A DNA stretch of 64,000 nt from CAIKMD01 sp963803265 (GTDB lineage: Bacteria; Pseudomonadota; Alphaproteobacteria; ATCC43930; CGMCC-115725): assembly GCA_963803265.1 (NCBI GenBank), contig CAWDLZ010000013.1:1-64000 (forward strand), given 5' to 3'. The notes below the pieces were generated by a model. It ran no database searches and was not told the DNA's origin. It saw only the letters and a program-made list of their open reading frames with translations. Positions within the stretch are counted from its first letter, which is position 1, and every line of letters begins with the position of its first letter. The position numbers and the translations under genes were made by a program. Of this stretch, positions 27,020 through 36,008 are shown in pieces.

Positions 27020-27166
27020 CGTAAACCCCCATCAACCAAATGCTGACAACGCGATCATTAAGTGTTTCGAAATAAAATTCAACAAAAATCTCCGTATTTA
27101 CTATATAAAACAGCGGTTTCCGCCATTTGTTATGGTTAAATCTTGAAGTATAGTTAATCGGACGCG
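27020..27166. promoter_or_regulatory. AT-rich upstream region of the small-gene pair
   Basis: Markedly AT-rich compared with everything around it, with long A and T runs. On the minus strand TTGTTG followed 18 bases later by TTAATG is a possible but weak -35/-10 pair. A small inverted repeat GCGGAAACCGC lies near 27113 on the minus strand. Confidence 0.35.
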
Positions 27167-27169
27167 TTG

Positions 27170-27503
27170 ATCCGCGTGGTCGCCTCTTGCCCGGCGGCGA
27201 TGGCGCGCGGGCGCAGGACCAAGGGCGCCGTGGCCGGCGGCGGCGGCGGCAAGATGGCGGAATTCGCCGCAGTGCGGGGCCGGGTGGCCGAGGCCGCCGG
27301 CCTCCTCGATGCGGCGCAGCTGCTGTTGCTGCGCGACGCCGACGAGGTGCTGGCGCTCGCGCGGGCCCGCAAGACGGTGGACATAGCAAGCCGGATCCGC
27401 AGCCGGCGCGATCACGCCCTCGCCAAGCATATCAGCGTGAACTGGGACGCCGTCGGCGCCATCTACGGCCAGCACGCCTTCGGCCTGGAGCCCAACGGGC
27501 AAT
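27170..27503 (+). pseudogene. C-terminal remnant of an HsaA/HpaB-type flavin monooxygenase with internal deletion
   Basis: Plus-strand reading gives GGKMAEFAAVRGRVAEAAGL, then LDAAQLLLLRDADEVLALAR, RSRRDHALA and directly AKHISVNWDAVGAIYGQHAF. The last two blocks are normally separated by some 35-40 residues (the helix with the RLFxxSG and QRxWRDxHA motifs, present in the gene at 9637). The N-terminal two thirds are also missing. The frame then runs on into sequence antisense to the next gene with no natural stop. Confidence 0.5.
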
Positions 27504-27528
27504 ACCGAGCGATTAGACCGAGACTCCC

Positions 27529-28587
27529 TCAGAGCGCGGCCACACGCGGCATCACCGTTTCGGAGAAGTGCCGCACCGCGCGCTCGGCCACGTCGATCGG
27601 CATCATCGCAGGCGTCGCGAGCAGCGAGGCGACTTCGAACCCGCCGACACTGCGGTGGTATTCGGTAATCATCTCCAGGATATCCGTGGGCGTACCGACC
27701 CAGGCATAGCCTTTGGCGAGTTGATCCTCGAAGGTTTCGCTCTGAAGCTGCTGTACCATTTTGTCGTAGCCGGGATAGTCCTTGGTGCTCGCGCCTTCGA
27801 GCCACCCGGCGGCGGATTGCACGAGTCCGCCCATATGTCCGTCGATCGGCCCGCGCGCGACCGAAATCGCTTCGTCGCGCGACGGCAGGCAGCACATGAA
27901 GAACGTGTTCATGACGCAGCCATTGCCGGCGTTCCCGGCCGAGCGCCAGTTTTCCCGATAAAGCCCGATCAGCTCCGCCATCTTCTTCGGTTCGAGCGGG
28001 ATCGCCATGATGTTGAACCCATTCTTTCCGGCATCGGCGAAGCTTTGCGGCGTGCTGGTGCAGGCGATCCAGATGGGTGGCCGCGGCTTTTGCGTCGGGC
28101 GCGGCAGCGAGGTCACGTTGCGGAAACCGTGGAACTCGCCCTCGTGGCTGACATTCTCCTGTTCGAGCAGCATCTTCAACTGGATCACGCCTTCGGTGAA
28201 GCGGCGGCGGCTGTCATCGAGGCTGATGCGGAACTGCTCGAACTCTAGAGGCAGGAACGCGCGCGCCAGGCCGAGGTCGAGCCGACCGTTCGAGATCGCA
28301 TCGAGCATGCCGACCTCGCCGGCGAGCTTGAGCGGATGGTTGAAGGCCGGCAGCACCGCGCCCGTGACCAGCCGCACCCGGCGCGAACGCTGAGAGGCCG
28401 CGGACAGGAAGACAATGGGGCTCGGGCTATAGCCGCCATAAGGCCGGAAATAGTGCTCGACCTGGCGGACATGGGTATAGCCGAGCTCGTCGCAGAGACT
28501 GACGAGGTGCAGCGTCTCCGCGAAAAACTGCGCCCCCGATTTCTGCGCGGGATCGACGCATGGAAAGAAATTCAGGCCGAATTTCAT
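27529..28587 (-). CDS. LLM-class flavin-dependent oxidoreductase
   Basis: A 352-aa bacterial luciferase-like monooxygenase. Typical pieces: MKFGLNFFPC at the start, RQVEHYFRPYGGYSPSPIVF, the DAISNGRLDLGLARAFLP loop and RPTQKPRPPIWIACTSTPQS. The start at 28587 has GGGAGG six bases upstream. It acts with reduced flavin on an unknown substrate in the cytoplasm. It is divergent from the cupin gene at 28746, and the divergent pair plus the Rieske oxygenase form an oxidative gene island. Confidence 0.88.
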   Translation of the reverse strand: MKFGLNFFPCVDPAQKSGAQFFAETLHLVSLCDELGYTHVRQVEHYFRPYGGYSPSPIVFLSAASQRSRRVRLVTGAVLPAFNHPLKLAGEVGMLDAISNGRLDLGLARAFLPLEFEQFRISLDDSRRRFTEGVIQLKMLLEQENVSHEGEFHGFRNVTSLPRPTQKPRPPIWIACTSTPQSFADAGKNGFNIMAIPLEPKKMAELIGLYRENWRSAGNAGNGCVMNTFFMCCLPSRDEAISVARGPIDGHMGGLVQSAAGWLEGASTKDYPGYDKMVQQLQSETFEDQLAKGYAWVGTPTDILEMITEYHRSVGGFEVASLLATPAMMPIDVAERAVRHFSETVMPRVAAL

Positions 28588-28745
28588 CGCAAATCCTCCC
28601 GGTTCCGCCCGCATCGGATGAGCGATCATTGCCTTTGCATGCTCAGCGATCAAGGCCGCGTTTGCCGCCCGTCGCCGCGTTTGCTCCGAGGATGTGCCGG
28701 GTTTATGATGGTTTTCAAGAACAAGAGTTTTAGGAGGAGCCGCTC

Positions 28746-29615
28746 GTGAAAGTCGTCCGCCTCGATGAGGTCGAACTCATCGTCCGCAAGACCGTGCGCA
28801 GCCAGCTCGACTATCGAAGCCTGCTCACCGGGGAACCGGGCACGCTCGGCAATTTCAAACTCGTCATCGGCACCACGCAGGGCGATTACACGACGCCGCG
28901 GCACCGTCACAACTTCGACCAGGTGCGGTTTCAGATCCAAGGCACGTTCGACTATGACGGCCTGGGAAAGATGACACCCGGCATGATCGGCTATTTTCCC
29001 GAAGGTACGCCCTATGGTCCGACTGCATCGGGCGACGATAGCTTCACCCTGCTGCTGCAATGCGGCGGCGCGAGCGGCAACGGATATATGTCGGACGAGG
29101 AATACAACCGCAGCATGGCCGAACTGAAAAAGCTGGGAGAATTCCATGGCGGAATCTACGCGACCCTCGGCCGCGACGGCGCCAAGCGGAATAAGGACGG
29201 CTACGAGGCGGTGTGGGAACATTCGCGCGGCCATCCCGTCCGATATCCCAAGCTTCGCTACACCCAGCCCATCTTGATGCATCCCGAGAACTTCGCGTGG
29301 GTTCCCGCGCGAGCGGGCGCCGCCGCCTACAAGTTGCTCGGCGATTTCAGCGAGCGCCATCTGCGGCTCGGGCTCATGAGGCTGGAGGCCGGCGCCAAGG
29401 CGACGCCGGCGGATAACAGCCTTTATTTCGTCGTCCGCGGCAGCGGCGAGATCGGGGGCGAGCGCTGGGAGCGCCACGCCGCGATTCATCTTGGCAGCGG
29501 CGAGCGCGCCGAAATCCAAGCCGGAACCGAGGCCGAGATTTTTCAGATGGGGCTGCCCGACTTTGCCGAGCTGCCGCTGAAAGCCGCGCAAGCCGCCGCA
29601 GCCGTCTCGGCGTGA
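28746..29615 (+). CDS. bicupin-like protein
   Basis: A 289-aa protein with a clear N-terminal cupin: PRHRHNFDQVRFQIQGTFDY supplies the HxH...E metal-site pattern and GYFPEGTPYGP the second motif. A second, weaker cupin-like barrel lies in the C-terminal part (LGLMRLEAGAKATPADNSLY, then FVVRGSGEIGG). Cupins of this type may be dioxygenases or binding proteins; which applies here is open. It is followed 43 bases later by a Rieske oxygenase gene in the same direction, suggesting a joint role in oxidation of an aromatic. Confidence 0.8.
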   Translation: MKVVRLDEVELIVRKTVRSQLDYRSLLTGEPGTLGNFKLVIGTTQGDYTTPRHRHNFDQVRFQIQGTFDYDGLGKMTPGMIGYFPEGTPYGPTASGDDSFTLLLQCGGASGNGYMSDEEYNRSMAELKKLGEFHGGIYATLGRDGAKRNKDGYEAVWEHSRGHPVRYPKLRYTQPILMHPENFAWVPARAGAAAYKLLGDFSERHLRLGLMRLEAGAKATPADNSLYFVVRGSGEIGGERWERHAAIHLGSGERAEIQAGTEAEIFQMGLPDFAELPLKAAQAAAAVSA

Positions 29616-29658
29616 CGGCGGCAAGCGAGGAACCGCGATCGACCCCAGGAGGACGCCC

Positions 29659-30660
29659 ATGTTCCTCATGAACCAATGGTATGCCGCGGCGCTGGGAAAA
29701 GAGCTTACGCCGCAGCCGATCGCACGCATCGTCTGTGGCCTTCCGGTCGTCATGTTCCGGACCGCGTCGGGCAAGGCCGCCGCTTTGGAGGATCGGTGCC
29801 CGCACCGCTACGCCCCGCTCTCGGCGGGTCAATGCGTCGGCGAGTCGATCGCGTGCGCCTACCACGGCATCGAGTTCGATGCGACCGGCGCCTGCACCCG
29901 CATTCCGCATCAACCGAACATCCCGCCGAAAATGCGCGCCCGCTCGTACCCCTTTACCGAGCGATGGGGCTGGGCCTGGATCTGGCTCGGCGATCCGGCT
30001 CGCGCCGATGCCGAGCGCATCCCCGCCTATCAATGGTTCGGGGCGCCGGGATGGCGGAACTTCCAGCGCCATTATTACGTCAAAGCGAACTGGGAGCTGT
30101 GCGCCGACAATCTGCTCGATCTAAGCCACACGCCCTTCATCCACCGGAAGACGGTGGGCGTTCCCGAAATGGCGACGATCCCCGTGAACACCTGGGTCGA
30201 GGGTGATCGCGTCTTTCAGCGGCGTGTCATGACTCAGGTGACGCCGAGCCCTTTCGTCGCCGAATGGGGCGGCTTCAAGGGCAAGATCGATCGCGTTGCG
30301 ACCGTGATTTGGGAACCGGCGGCGAATATGAACGCCGAGCTGCGTTACGAAGATGCGACGAACGCCATCACGCTCAGGCTCACCAACCCTTTGACGCCCG
30401 AGACCGAGAAGACGACCCATGTCTGGTTTGCGTGGTCGCGCAATTTCGGCTCCGATTCCGACGACGACGCGATGGCCATGCGGTTCCAGGAGCAGAGCTT
30501 CGCTGTCATGGCCGAGGATGTGAGCTTCATGGAGATTCAGCAGCGAGGGCTCGACCGCGCCGGTCATTTCGAACCCGTCGCCATCCGGGCCGATGCGACG
30601 CTGATCCAGGCGCGGCGGCTCGTCGACAAGCTGCGCGCCGAAGAGCAGGCTCTCGCTTGA
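29659..30660 (+). CDS. Rieske non-haem iron oxygenase (VanA-like O-demethylase type)
   Basis: A 333-aa oxygenase component. The Rieske [2Fe-2S] ligands are C47-x-H49 and C66-x2-H69 in CPHRYAPL...CAYHG; the catalytic domain has NLLDLSHTPFIH with the iron-binding His pair. Length and sequence style match vanillate demethylase and related demethylases that need a VanB-type reductase; one is encoded at 46790-47758. Likely substrate is a methoxylated or carboxylated aromatic. A GGAGG lies shortly before the ATG. Its stop overlaps the start of a degraded SBP gene. Confidence 0.9.
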   Translation: MFLMNQWYAAALGKELTPQPIARIVCGLPVVMFRTASGKAAALEDRCPHRYAPLSAGQCVGESIACAYHGIEFDATGACTRIPHQPNIPPKMRARSYPFTERWGWAWIWLGDPARADAERIPAYQWFGAPGWRNFQRHYYVKANWELCADNLLDLSHTPFIHRKTVGVPEMATIPVNTWVEGDRVFQRRVMTQVTPSPFVAEWGGFKGKIDRVATVIWEPAANMNAELRYEDATNAITLRLTNPLTPETEKTTHVWFAWSRNFGSDSDDDAMAMRFQEQSFAVMAEDVSFMEIQQRGLDRAGHFEPVAIRADATLIQARRLVDKLRAEEQALA

Positions 30661-31021
30661 CAACAGAGGGATTCCGGCTCGGCGCTGTCGCCGGCCTCGT
30701 TCTTTCCTTCTTGGTTGGCTCGCCTTCCGTTGCCGCCGCCCAGAGGGTGCGCGTCGCTTTCTCAAGGCCTGGTTCGAGGCCGTCGCCTTCATGCCCGCCA
30801 ACAAGGCGGAGACGGTCGCGATCGCGATGCCGGTCACAAAATTTTCTCCCGAAGTCGAGAGCAAGGAATATGACCTGGCGATGCCGAGTTTCTCGACCGA
30901 CGGAAGATTCGATGCCGCCGCGTTGCAAACGCTTCGAGAATCCTTCATCGAAATGAAAGTGCTCGACGTCAAGCCCGATATGTCGAAGCTATATACCGCG
31001 GCGTTTTTGCCGGGCAGGTAG
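30657..31021 (+). pseudogene. NMT1-type substrate-binding protein with large internal deletion
   Basis: A TTG start overlaps the Rieske stop codon (TTGA). It reads LTTEGFRLGAVAGLVLSFLV and SPSVAAAQRV, a normal signal peptide, then jumps near 30765 into another frame with FLKAWFEAVAF and MPANKAETVAIAMPV, ending DMSKLYTAAFLPGR. Compare the intact protein at 11226, which ends DMSKLYTEAYLPGG. About 200 internal residues are gone. The original gene was probably the transport or sensing partner of the Rieske oxygenase. Confidence 0.65.
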
Positions 31022-31407
31022 AGCGCGGGAAGAGGCCCCCTCGCAGGGCGCCGAAGAGACTCTTCGGTCGGCATTTTCGTGAAGTTCCGTCCGCGCCGCC
31101 GCTATCAGCGCTGCCGCTTTCTTGCGCTTCTGATGATTGGCCTCGGATTCGGCATATTCGAGCAGCCGTTCCAGTGCATGGAGCGGTTTGAGGTTCACCG
31201 TCGCCCGAGACGGCACCAAACGGAAACCGTCCCCTCTATCTGCCACTCCGGTCGTCCCCCCGTTCAAGAATACAGTCGATGCCGAGGCCCATGCAATTTT
31301 CCTATAGGGCCATAACCATATCATATAATCTATTATTAGTTGAAAGATTTTTTTTCGCCGCTAAGCCAACATTTATCAGGCCCGCATCCGACATAAGGAT
31401 CGTAGAG
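31022..31407. promoter_or_regulatory. upstream region of the LysR gene
   Basis: About 385 bases without a gene. The part nearest the regulator (31310-31370) is AT-rich and contains a perfect TATAAT at 31324-31329, though no good -35 is seen at the right distance. The left part carries the palindrome described separately at 31051-31067. Confidence 0.4.
31051..31067. terminator. possible transcription terminator hairpin
   Basis: Perfect 8+8 inverted repeat CCGAAGAG/CTCTTCGG around one central base, able to form a six-base-pair stem with a five-base loop. It is followed by TCGGCATTTT. It lies just past the end of the plus-strand Rieske/SBP unit. The T tract is short, so it may instead be a protein-binding palindrome. 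Confidence 0.35.
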
Positions 31408-32415
31408 ATGGTCAACAATGCGAATGCGGTCGGGGAACGCGCGGGATCGCCGCCGCGACGTCAAAAACGCCGTCTGAGAATTCGCCAAATCCAGGATTTT
31501 TTGGCGGTATTGACTTGCGGCACGCTCGCTGACGCCGCCCGCAGGCTAAATACGAGCCAACCGGCGCTGACGAAAAGCGTTCGGGCTCTCGAGCACTCGA
31601 TCGGCGCCGAGTTGTTTTTTCGCTCGCCGCAGGGGATGAAACCCACCGCCTTCGCCCGGGCGTTCGAGGCACGCGCGCGGGTGATCGTCGGCGAAATCGG
31701 CTGCGCAAATCGGGAGATCGACGAATTGCTCGGGGCGAAGCGCGGCAAGGTCGTCATCGGGGCCGGCCCGGCTTTCTTAGCCAGCATCTTCCCGCAGGCT
31801 TTACGTCGATTCCGGCAGGATTACCCAGGGATCGACGTGACCATCATCGGGGGACTGCGTCGCGAACTCGCCGCGAGCGTCTTGCGTGGCGAACTCGATT
31901 ATGCTTTCCATTCTAAGCTGGATTGGTCTGCTTCCGAGGATCTCGATTTCGAGACACTCCTGCGCGACTTGAAGATTCACATCGCCGGCGGCCGGGATAA
32001 CCCGTTGACGGCAAGGCGGAAGGTGTCCCTTCGCGAGGTTTCGGCCGCGCCTTGGGTACTTCACTCGCTTCGCGGTGATTTGCTGAATAAGCTCGATGCG
32101 GCGCTTGCGTTCGCCGGCTTACCCGCGATCACGCCGGTGCTCGAATGCGATTCGATGCTGGCGACCGCACGCTTCATTCGTAATAGCGACCTGCTTTCTA
32201 TCTTTTACGACTTCACGATCCAGGAGCAGCTCGATCAGCAAACCATCAAGATCGTGCGCGTGCCTGAAATTTCTTGGCGGAGCGATTTTGGCGTGATCTC
32301 CCGCCGGGGCGGTATGATACCCCCGGCGGCCGCGAAGCTGCTCGATGTGGTGCGGGAAGCGTGCGCCGAATATCAGCGCGAATTGAAGCACATGAGACCG
32401 AAACTCAAGCGCTGA
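31408..32415 (+). CDS. LysR-family transcriptional regulator
   Basis: A 335-aa regulator. The N-terminal winged helix is RIRQIQDFLAVLTCGTLADA followed by ARRLNTSQPALTKSVRALEH (helix-turn-helix around residues 25-70); the rest is a periplasmic-binding-like effector domain (GKVVIGAGPAFLASIFPQAL...). The GalR/CbsR-like LysR members respond to small aromatic acids. The ATG at 31408 is chosen since the upstream in-frame extension has no protein character. Targets may include the Rieske/cupin genes upstream, but that is an inference from position. Confidence 0.88.
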   Translation: MVNNANAVGERAGSPPRRQKRRLRIRQIQDFLAVLTCGTLADAARRLNTSQPALTKSVRALEHSIGAELFFRSPQGMKPTAFARAFEARARVIVGEIGCANREIDELLGAKRGKVVIGAGPAFLASIFPQALRRFRQDYPGIDVTIIGGLRRELAASVLRGELDYAFHSKLDWSASEDLDFETLLRDLKIHIAGGRDNPLTARRKVSLREVSAAPWVLHSLRGDLLNKLDAALAFAGLPAITPVLECDSMLATARFIRNSDLLSIFYDFTIQEQLDQQTIKIVRVPEISWRSDFGVISRRGGMIPPAAAKLLDVVREACAEYQRELKHMRPKLKR

Positions 32416-32433
32416 TCGTCAGCATCCTCCGGT

Positions 32434-33021
32434 CTAGGCTTTTGCCGGCTGGCGCGCCGCCAATGCCATTTCGATGAGCGTGACGCCGCCGAACACGAGG
32501 TCGATGCCGACAATAAGACCCAGCGCCCACAGGAATGCGCCCGGCAAGCCCGAAATGATGATGGCGGCCAATAGCAGATCGAGGAGCCCATTGACGACCA
32601 GCCACTCCCATCGGCCTGAAAGCTGCCGACGATGGCTGATGGCGAGGGCGATCATCAACAAGCCGTTGACGATCAGATAAGCTATCAGCACGTAGGTCAG
32701 GGTGATCACGCCTTGCAGCGGGTTCCAGAGCAATACGCCGCCGGCGATCAACGCGACGAGCGCGGACAGCAGCGACCACCAGAACCCGGGCGCTTGCCGC
32801 GCTCCGAATGTCGTAACGAGGCCCGCGATTCCGGCGATGAGGAAGAGCCAACCGAGCAAGATCGTCGTGGCGATGCCGGCAAGAGGCGGGATGAAAATCG
32901 CCGCGAGCCCGAGGATGACCAAGATGATTCCCTCGGTCAGATAGAGACGCCAATGATCGTGCATGGATTTCGCGAGGGCGGCGGTAAGATCCGGATGGCC
33001 CGATGACTGTGTCGAGGACAT
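32434..33021 (-). CDS. HdeD family acid-resistance membrane protein
   Basis: A 195-aa protein with six hydrophobic segments of about 18-20 residues (starting at roughly residues 26, 46, 77, 99, 130, 155), arranged as three hairpin pairs, the pattern of HdeD/DUF308 proteins. Typical pieces: EGIILVILGLAAIFIPPLAG and LNPLQG-like LLWNPLQGVITLTYVLIAYL. It acts in the inner membrane; HdeD is linked to acid resistance in enterics, but the role in alphaproteobacteria is not known. Convergent with the LysR gene (18 bases apart). Confidence 0.88.
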   Translation of the reverse strand: MSSTQSSGHPDLTAALAKSMHDHWRLYLTEGIILVILGLAAIFIPPLAGIATTILLGWLFLIAGIAGLVTTFGARQAPGFWWSLLSALVALIAGGVLLWNPLQGVITLTYVLIAYLIVNGLLMIALAISHRRQLSGRWEWLVVNGLLDLLLAAIIISGLPGAFLWALGLIVGIDLVFGGVTLIEMALAARQPAKA

Positions 33022-33172
33022 CGCTCGCTCTCCTCATCACGATGCTGTTTCGAATCCGCCGCCCGCTCGCCAGTGTCAAATCCTCGGCGGAACGGTTAAT
33101 CTACCGCACTCTTTGGCGCGCGGAAGCATCATCGCGCAGAGCCCTGATGCTTTCATGACGGAGGCTGGTGGG

Positions 33173-34333
33173 ATGGCCGACGAAGGCTGGATCGAAGCGA
33201 CGGGCGAGGGCGCCGGCCAGGCCTTCGCGGCGGGCGGCCGATGGGTCGTCGCCGACGCCGAGGCCCTCGACCGGCGCGTGGCGGCGCTCGCGCTCGGCGC
33301 GGGGCTTCCGTCCAAAACGCGGCTCGCCGCGCCGCGCCGCGTGCGGCTCGATTGCGGTAAGATCGACGCGCTCGATACGGTCGGGGCGTGGCTCGTGCTG
33401 CGCTTGAAAGCGGCGCTGGCGCGGGATGGCGGCGAGGTCTCCATCGACAATCTTCCCGCCCGCTTCGTGCCACTGCTCGATCAAGCGAGGAAATATGTTC
33501 CGCTATCGGCGGCGCGGCCGCTAAGCGGGTTCGGGATCGTCGAGGCAATTGCCCGAATCGGCGCATGGGCGATCGAGCTCGGGGGCGAGATCAGGGGGAT
33601 CGTCGGTTTTTTCGGATTGGTCGTGATCACCGGTCTCGGCACGTTGCGCCATCCGCGACGGATCCGGCCAGTCGCTTTCATCAGCCATGTCCAGCGTACC
33701 GGGGTTTCGGCGTTGCCGATCGTGGGCTTGCTGTGCTTCCTCATCGGCATCGTTTTCGCCTACCAGGGCGCCGACGAATTGCGCCAGTTCGGCGCCGAGA
33801 TCTACACCGTGAATCTGCTCGGGATCGCCTTCTTTCGCGAACTCGGTGTGCTGCTGGCGGCGATCATCGTGGCGGGCCGCTCGGGCAGCGCCTTTACCGC
33901 CGAGATCGGCACCATGCAGGTCAATGAAGAGATCGACGCCATGACGACGCTCGGCCTCGATCCCATTGAGGTGCTGGTCCTGCCGCGGCTCGGCGCCCTG
34001 TTGCTGACCCTGCCGCTGCTGACCTTCTACGCCAATGTCATGGGCCTCGTGGGAGGCATCGTTATTTGCAACGCGGTGCTCGGCATTCCGTTCCCGCTGT
34101 TCTTGGAGCAGCTTCGCAGCGCCATCCACGGTTGGACTTTCTGGCTTGGGATCATCAAGGCGCCGTTCTTTGCCCTCTGCATCGCTCTTGTCGGCTGTCG
34201 CGAAGGATTGCACGTCGCGCGCAGCGCCGAGAGCGTCGGCCGCCGCACCACGTCGTCCGTCGTCGAATCGATCTTCTTAGTCATAGTCACCGATGCCGCC
34301 TTCTCAGTCCTCTTCGACCGCCTCGGCATCTGA
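33173..34333 (+). CDS. mlaE: STAS-MlaE fusion: lipid ABC transporter permease
   Basis: A 386-aa protein. Residues 1 to about 115 form a STAS-like domain (VRLDCGKIDALDTVGAWLVL resembles MlaB), fused to an MlaE/DUF140 permease with five or six membrane segments (HVQRTGVSALPIVGLLCFLI; ELGVLLAAIIVAGRSGSAFT; GTMQVNEEIDAMTTLGLDPI). The Mla system moves phospholipids between outer and inner membranes. The ATG at 33173 has GGAGG nine bases upstream; an ATG at 33155 is an alternative. First gene of mlaE-mlaF-mlaD-lipoprotein, the following genes overlapping or nearly so. Confidence 0.9.
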   Translation: MADEGWIEATGEGAGQAFAAGGRWVVADAEALDRRVAALALGAGLPSKTRLAAPRRVRLDCGKIDALDTVGAWLVLRLKAALARDGGEVSIDNLPARFVPLLDQARKYVPLSAARPLSGFGIVEAIARIGAWAIELGGEIRGIVGFFGLVVITGLGTLRHPRRIRPVAFISHVQRTGVSALPIVGLLCFLIGIVFAYQGADELRQFGAEIYTVNLLGIAFFRELGVLLAAIIVAGRSGSAFTAEIGTMQVNEEIDAMTTLGLDPIEVLVLPRLGALLLTLPLLTFYANVMGLVGGIVICNAVLGIPFPLFLEQLRSAIHGWTFWLGIIKAPFFALCIALVGCREGLHVARSAESVGRRTTSSVVESIFLVIVTDAAFSVLFDRLGI

Positions 34334-35107
34334 GGCCCCGATCTTGCGGGTGCAGGACTCGAGACCCGGATCGGGGGCCGCGTCTTGCATAAGCATCTCG
34401 ATCTCGATCTCCATGCCGGCGAGGTGCTTGCGGTGGCGGGCGCGTCCGGCTCGGGAAAGTCCGTATTGCTGCGCGTCATCCTCGGGCTCCTCGGGCCGGC
34501 GGCCGGCTCGGTCGTGATCTTTGGCAAGGATATCTACGCGCTCGGTCGCGAGGAATTTCGTCTTCTCGAAGCGCGCTGGGGCGTCTTGTTCCAGGATGGG
34601 GCGTTGTTCAGCTCGCTCACGGTGGCCGAGAATATCGAGGTTCCGCTGAAGGAGCGGCTCCGGTTGCCGCCGCCGCTGATGCTCGAGATCGCCGCCCTGA
34701 AGCTGGCGCTGGTCGGCCTGCCGGCCGACACCGCCGCCAAATATCCTTCCGAGCTTTCGGGCGGTATGCGCAAGCGCGCCGGGCTGGCGCGCGCGCTGGC
34801 GCTCGATCCCGAGATTTTGTTTCTCGACGAGCCGACCTCGGGTCTCGATCCGATCGCCGCCGCCGAGTTCGATACGCTCGTCGGCGATCTGCGGCGCAGC
34901 CTCGGGCTCACCGTCCTCATGGTGACGCACGATCTCGACAGTCTCTACGCGCTCGCCGATCGCGTCGCGATCCTGATCGACGGGCGGCTCAAGACGGGAA
35001 CATTGGACGAGCTGCTCAGGAACGACGACCCCTGGATCAAGCGATATTTCAGCGGACCGCGCGGCCGCGCTGCCCGGCGAATATACGCCGTCGGCAAAGG
35101 AGGCTAA
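34293..35107 (+). CDS. mlaF: Mla-type ABC transporter ATP-binding protein (one-base frameshift near the N-terminus)
   Basis: ABC ATPase of about 270 aa. Walker A GASGSGKSV, signature LSGGMRKRAGLARALALDPE and Walker B ILFLDEPTSGLDP are intact, as is the switch His in MVTHD. The natural start is probably the ATG at 34293, overlapping the end of mlaE (MPPSQSSSTASASEAPILRV), but the frame then slips: a missing base near 34357 is needed to join it to LETRIGGRVLHKHLDLDLHA. Without that correction only a TTG start at 34385 remains, which would remove the first beta strand. Confidence 0.85.
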
Positions 35108-35108
35108 G

Positions 35109-36008
35109 ATGGAAACCCGGGCAAGCTATGTCGCGGTCGGCGTCTTCGTGCTCGCGCTCGTGACCGGGGCGCTGGTCGCCGCTCTGTGGTTCGCCCGCAC
35201 CGAGTTCAGGGTACAGAACGCGCGCTATGACATCTATTTCGCCAGCGTCTCGACCGGCCTCGTCGCTGGCTCGCCGGTGCGCATCAGCGGCGTCGAGGTC
35301 GGACACGTCGTCAGGGTGGCTCTCGACCCCGCCAACGCCCAGCGCGTTCGCGTCACGGTCGAGGTCGTGCCTGGCGCGCCGATCCGGTCCGATTCGGTGG
35401 CTTCCATCGACACCCAGCCGCTTACCGGCACGGCGGCGATCGAAATCACGCCCGGCAGCAAGAACGCGCCGCCGGTCCGACAGGTCGAGGGCGAACCTTA
35501 TCCGGTGATCTGGTCGCAGGAATTGAGCATCGAGCAGCTCGTCGCCAACGTGCCCGCGCTGCTCGTCAAGATCAGCGACTTGACCGATTCACTCGCCGCC
35601 GTCCTCGACGAAAAGAACCGCGCCGCGTTGGCGGCGACCCTCGACAATTTGGGCCAGATCACGGCCGCGGTGGCTGCCCACCGCGACGACCTCGAGCATT
35701 TCTTCGCCGACAGCGCCGCAGACGTCAAGGAAATGCGCCAGGCGATCACCGATCTGGACGCGACCGCGCACCGGCTGGACAATGTGGCCGCCCAGGCGAG
35801 CGACGCCGTGGGCCAGGTTGACGCGCTGGTGAAGGAAAACCGAGCTCCGCTCAAAGAGTTCACGTCGGGTGGACTCGACCAGCTTCGCCAGCTGGTGGCC
35901 GAGACGCACACGCTCGTGACCGCGATGACGCGCGCGGTCGACGGGCTCGAGCGCGATCCCTCGAGCCTCCTTTATGGCGATCGGCGCGAAGGATACCGGC
36001 CGCAATGA
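35109..36008 (+). CDS. mlaD: MlaD/MCE-domain lipid-binding protein
   Basis: A 299-aa protein with one N-terminal membrane anchor (YVAVGVFVLALVTGALVAAL), an MCE domain (YDIYFASVSTGLVAGSPVRI, GVEVGHVVRVALDPANAQRV, DTQPLTGTAAIEITPGS) and a long helical C-terminal region of about 150 residues, likely a coiled-coil. It sits in the periplasm as the substrate-binding ring of the Mla transporter. Directly follows mlaF; its last four bases overlap the start of the lipoprotein gene (ATGA). Confidence 0.92.
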   Translation: METRASYVAVGVFVLALVTGALVAALWFARTEFRVQNARYDIYFASVSTGLVAGSPVRISGVEVGHVVRVALDPANAQRVRVTVEVVPGAPIRSDSVASIDTQPLTGTAAIEITPGSKNAPPVRQVEGEPYPVIWSQELSIEQLVANVPALLVKISDLTDSLAAVLDEKNRAALAATLDNLGQITAAVAAHRDDLEHFFADSAADVKEMRQAITDLDATAHRLDNVAAQASDAVGQVDALVKENRAPLKEFTSGGLDQLRQLVAETHTLVTAMTRAVDGLERDPSSLLYGDRREGYRPQ

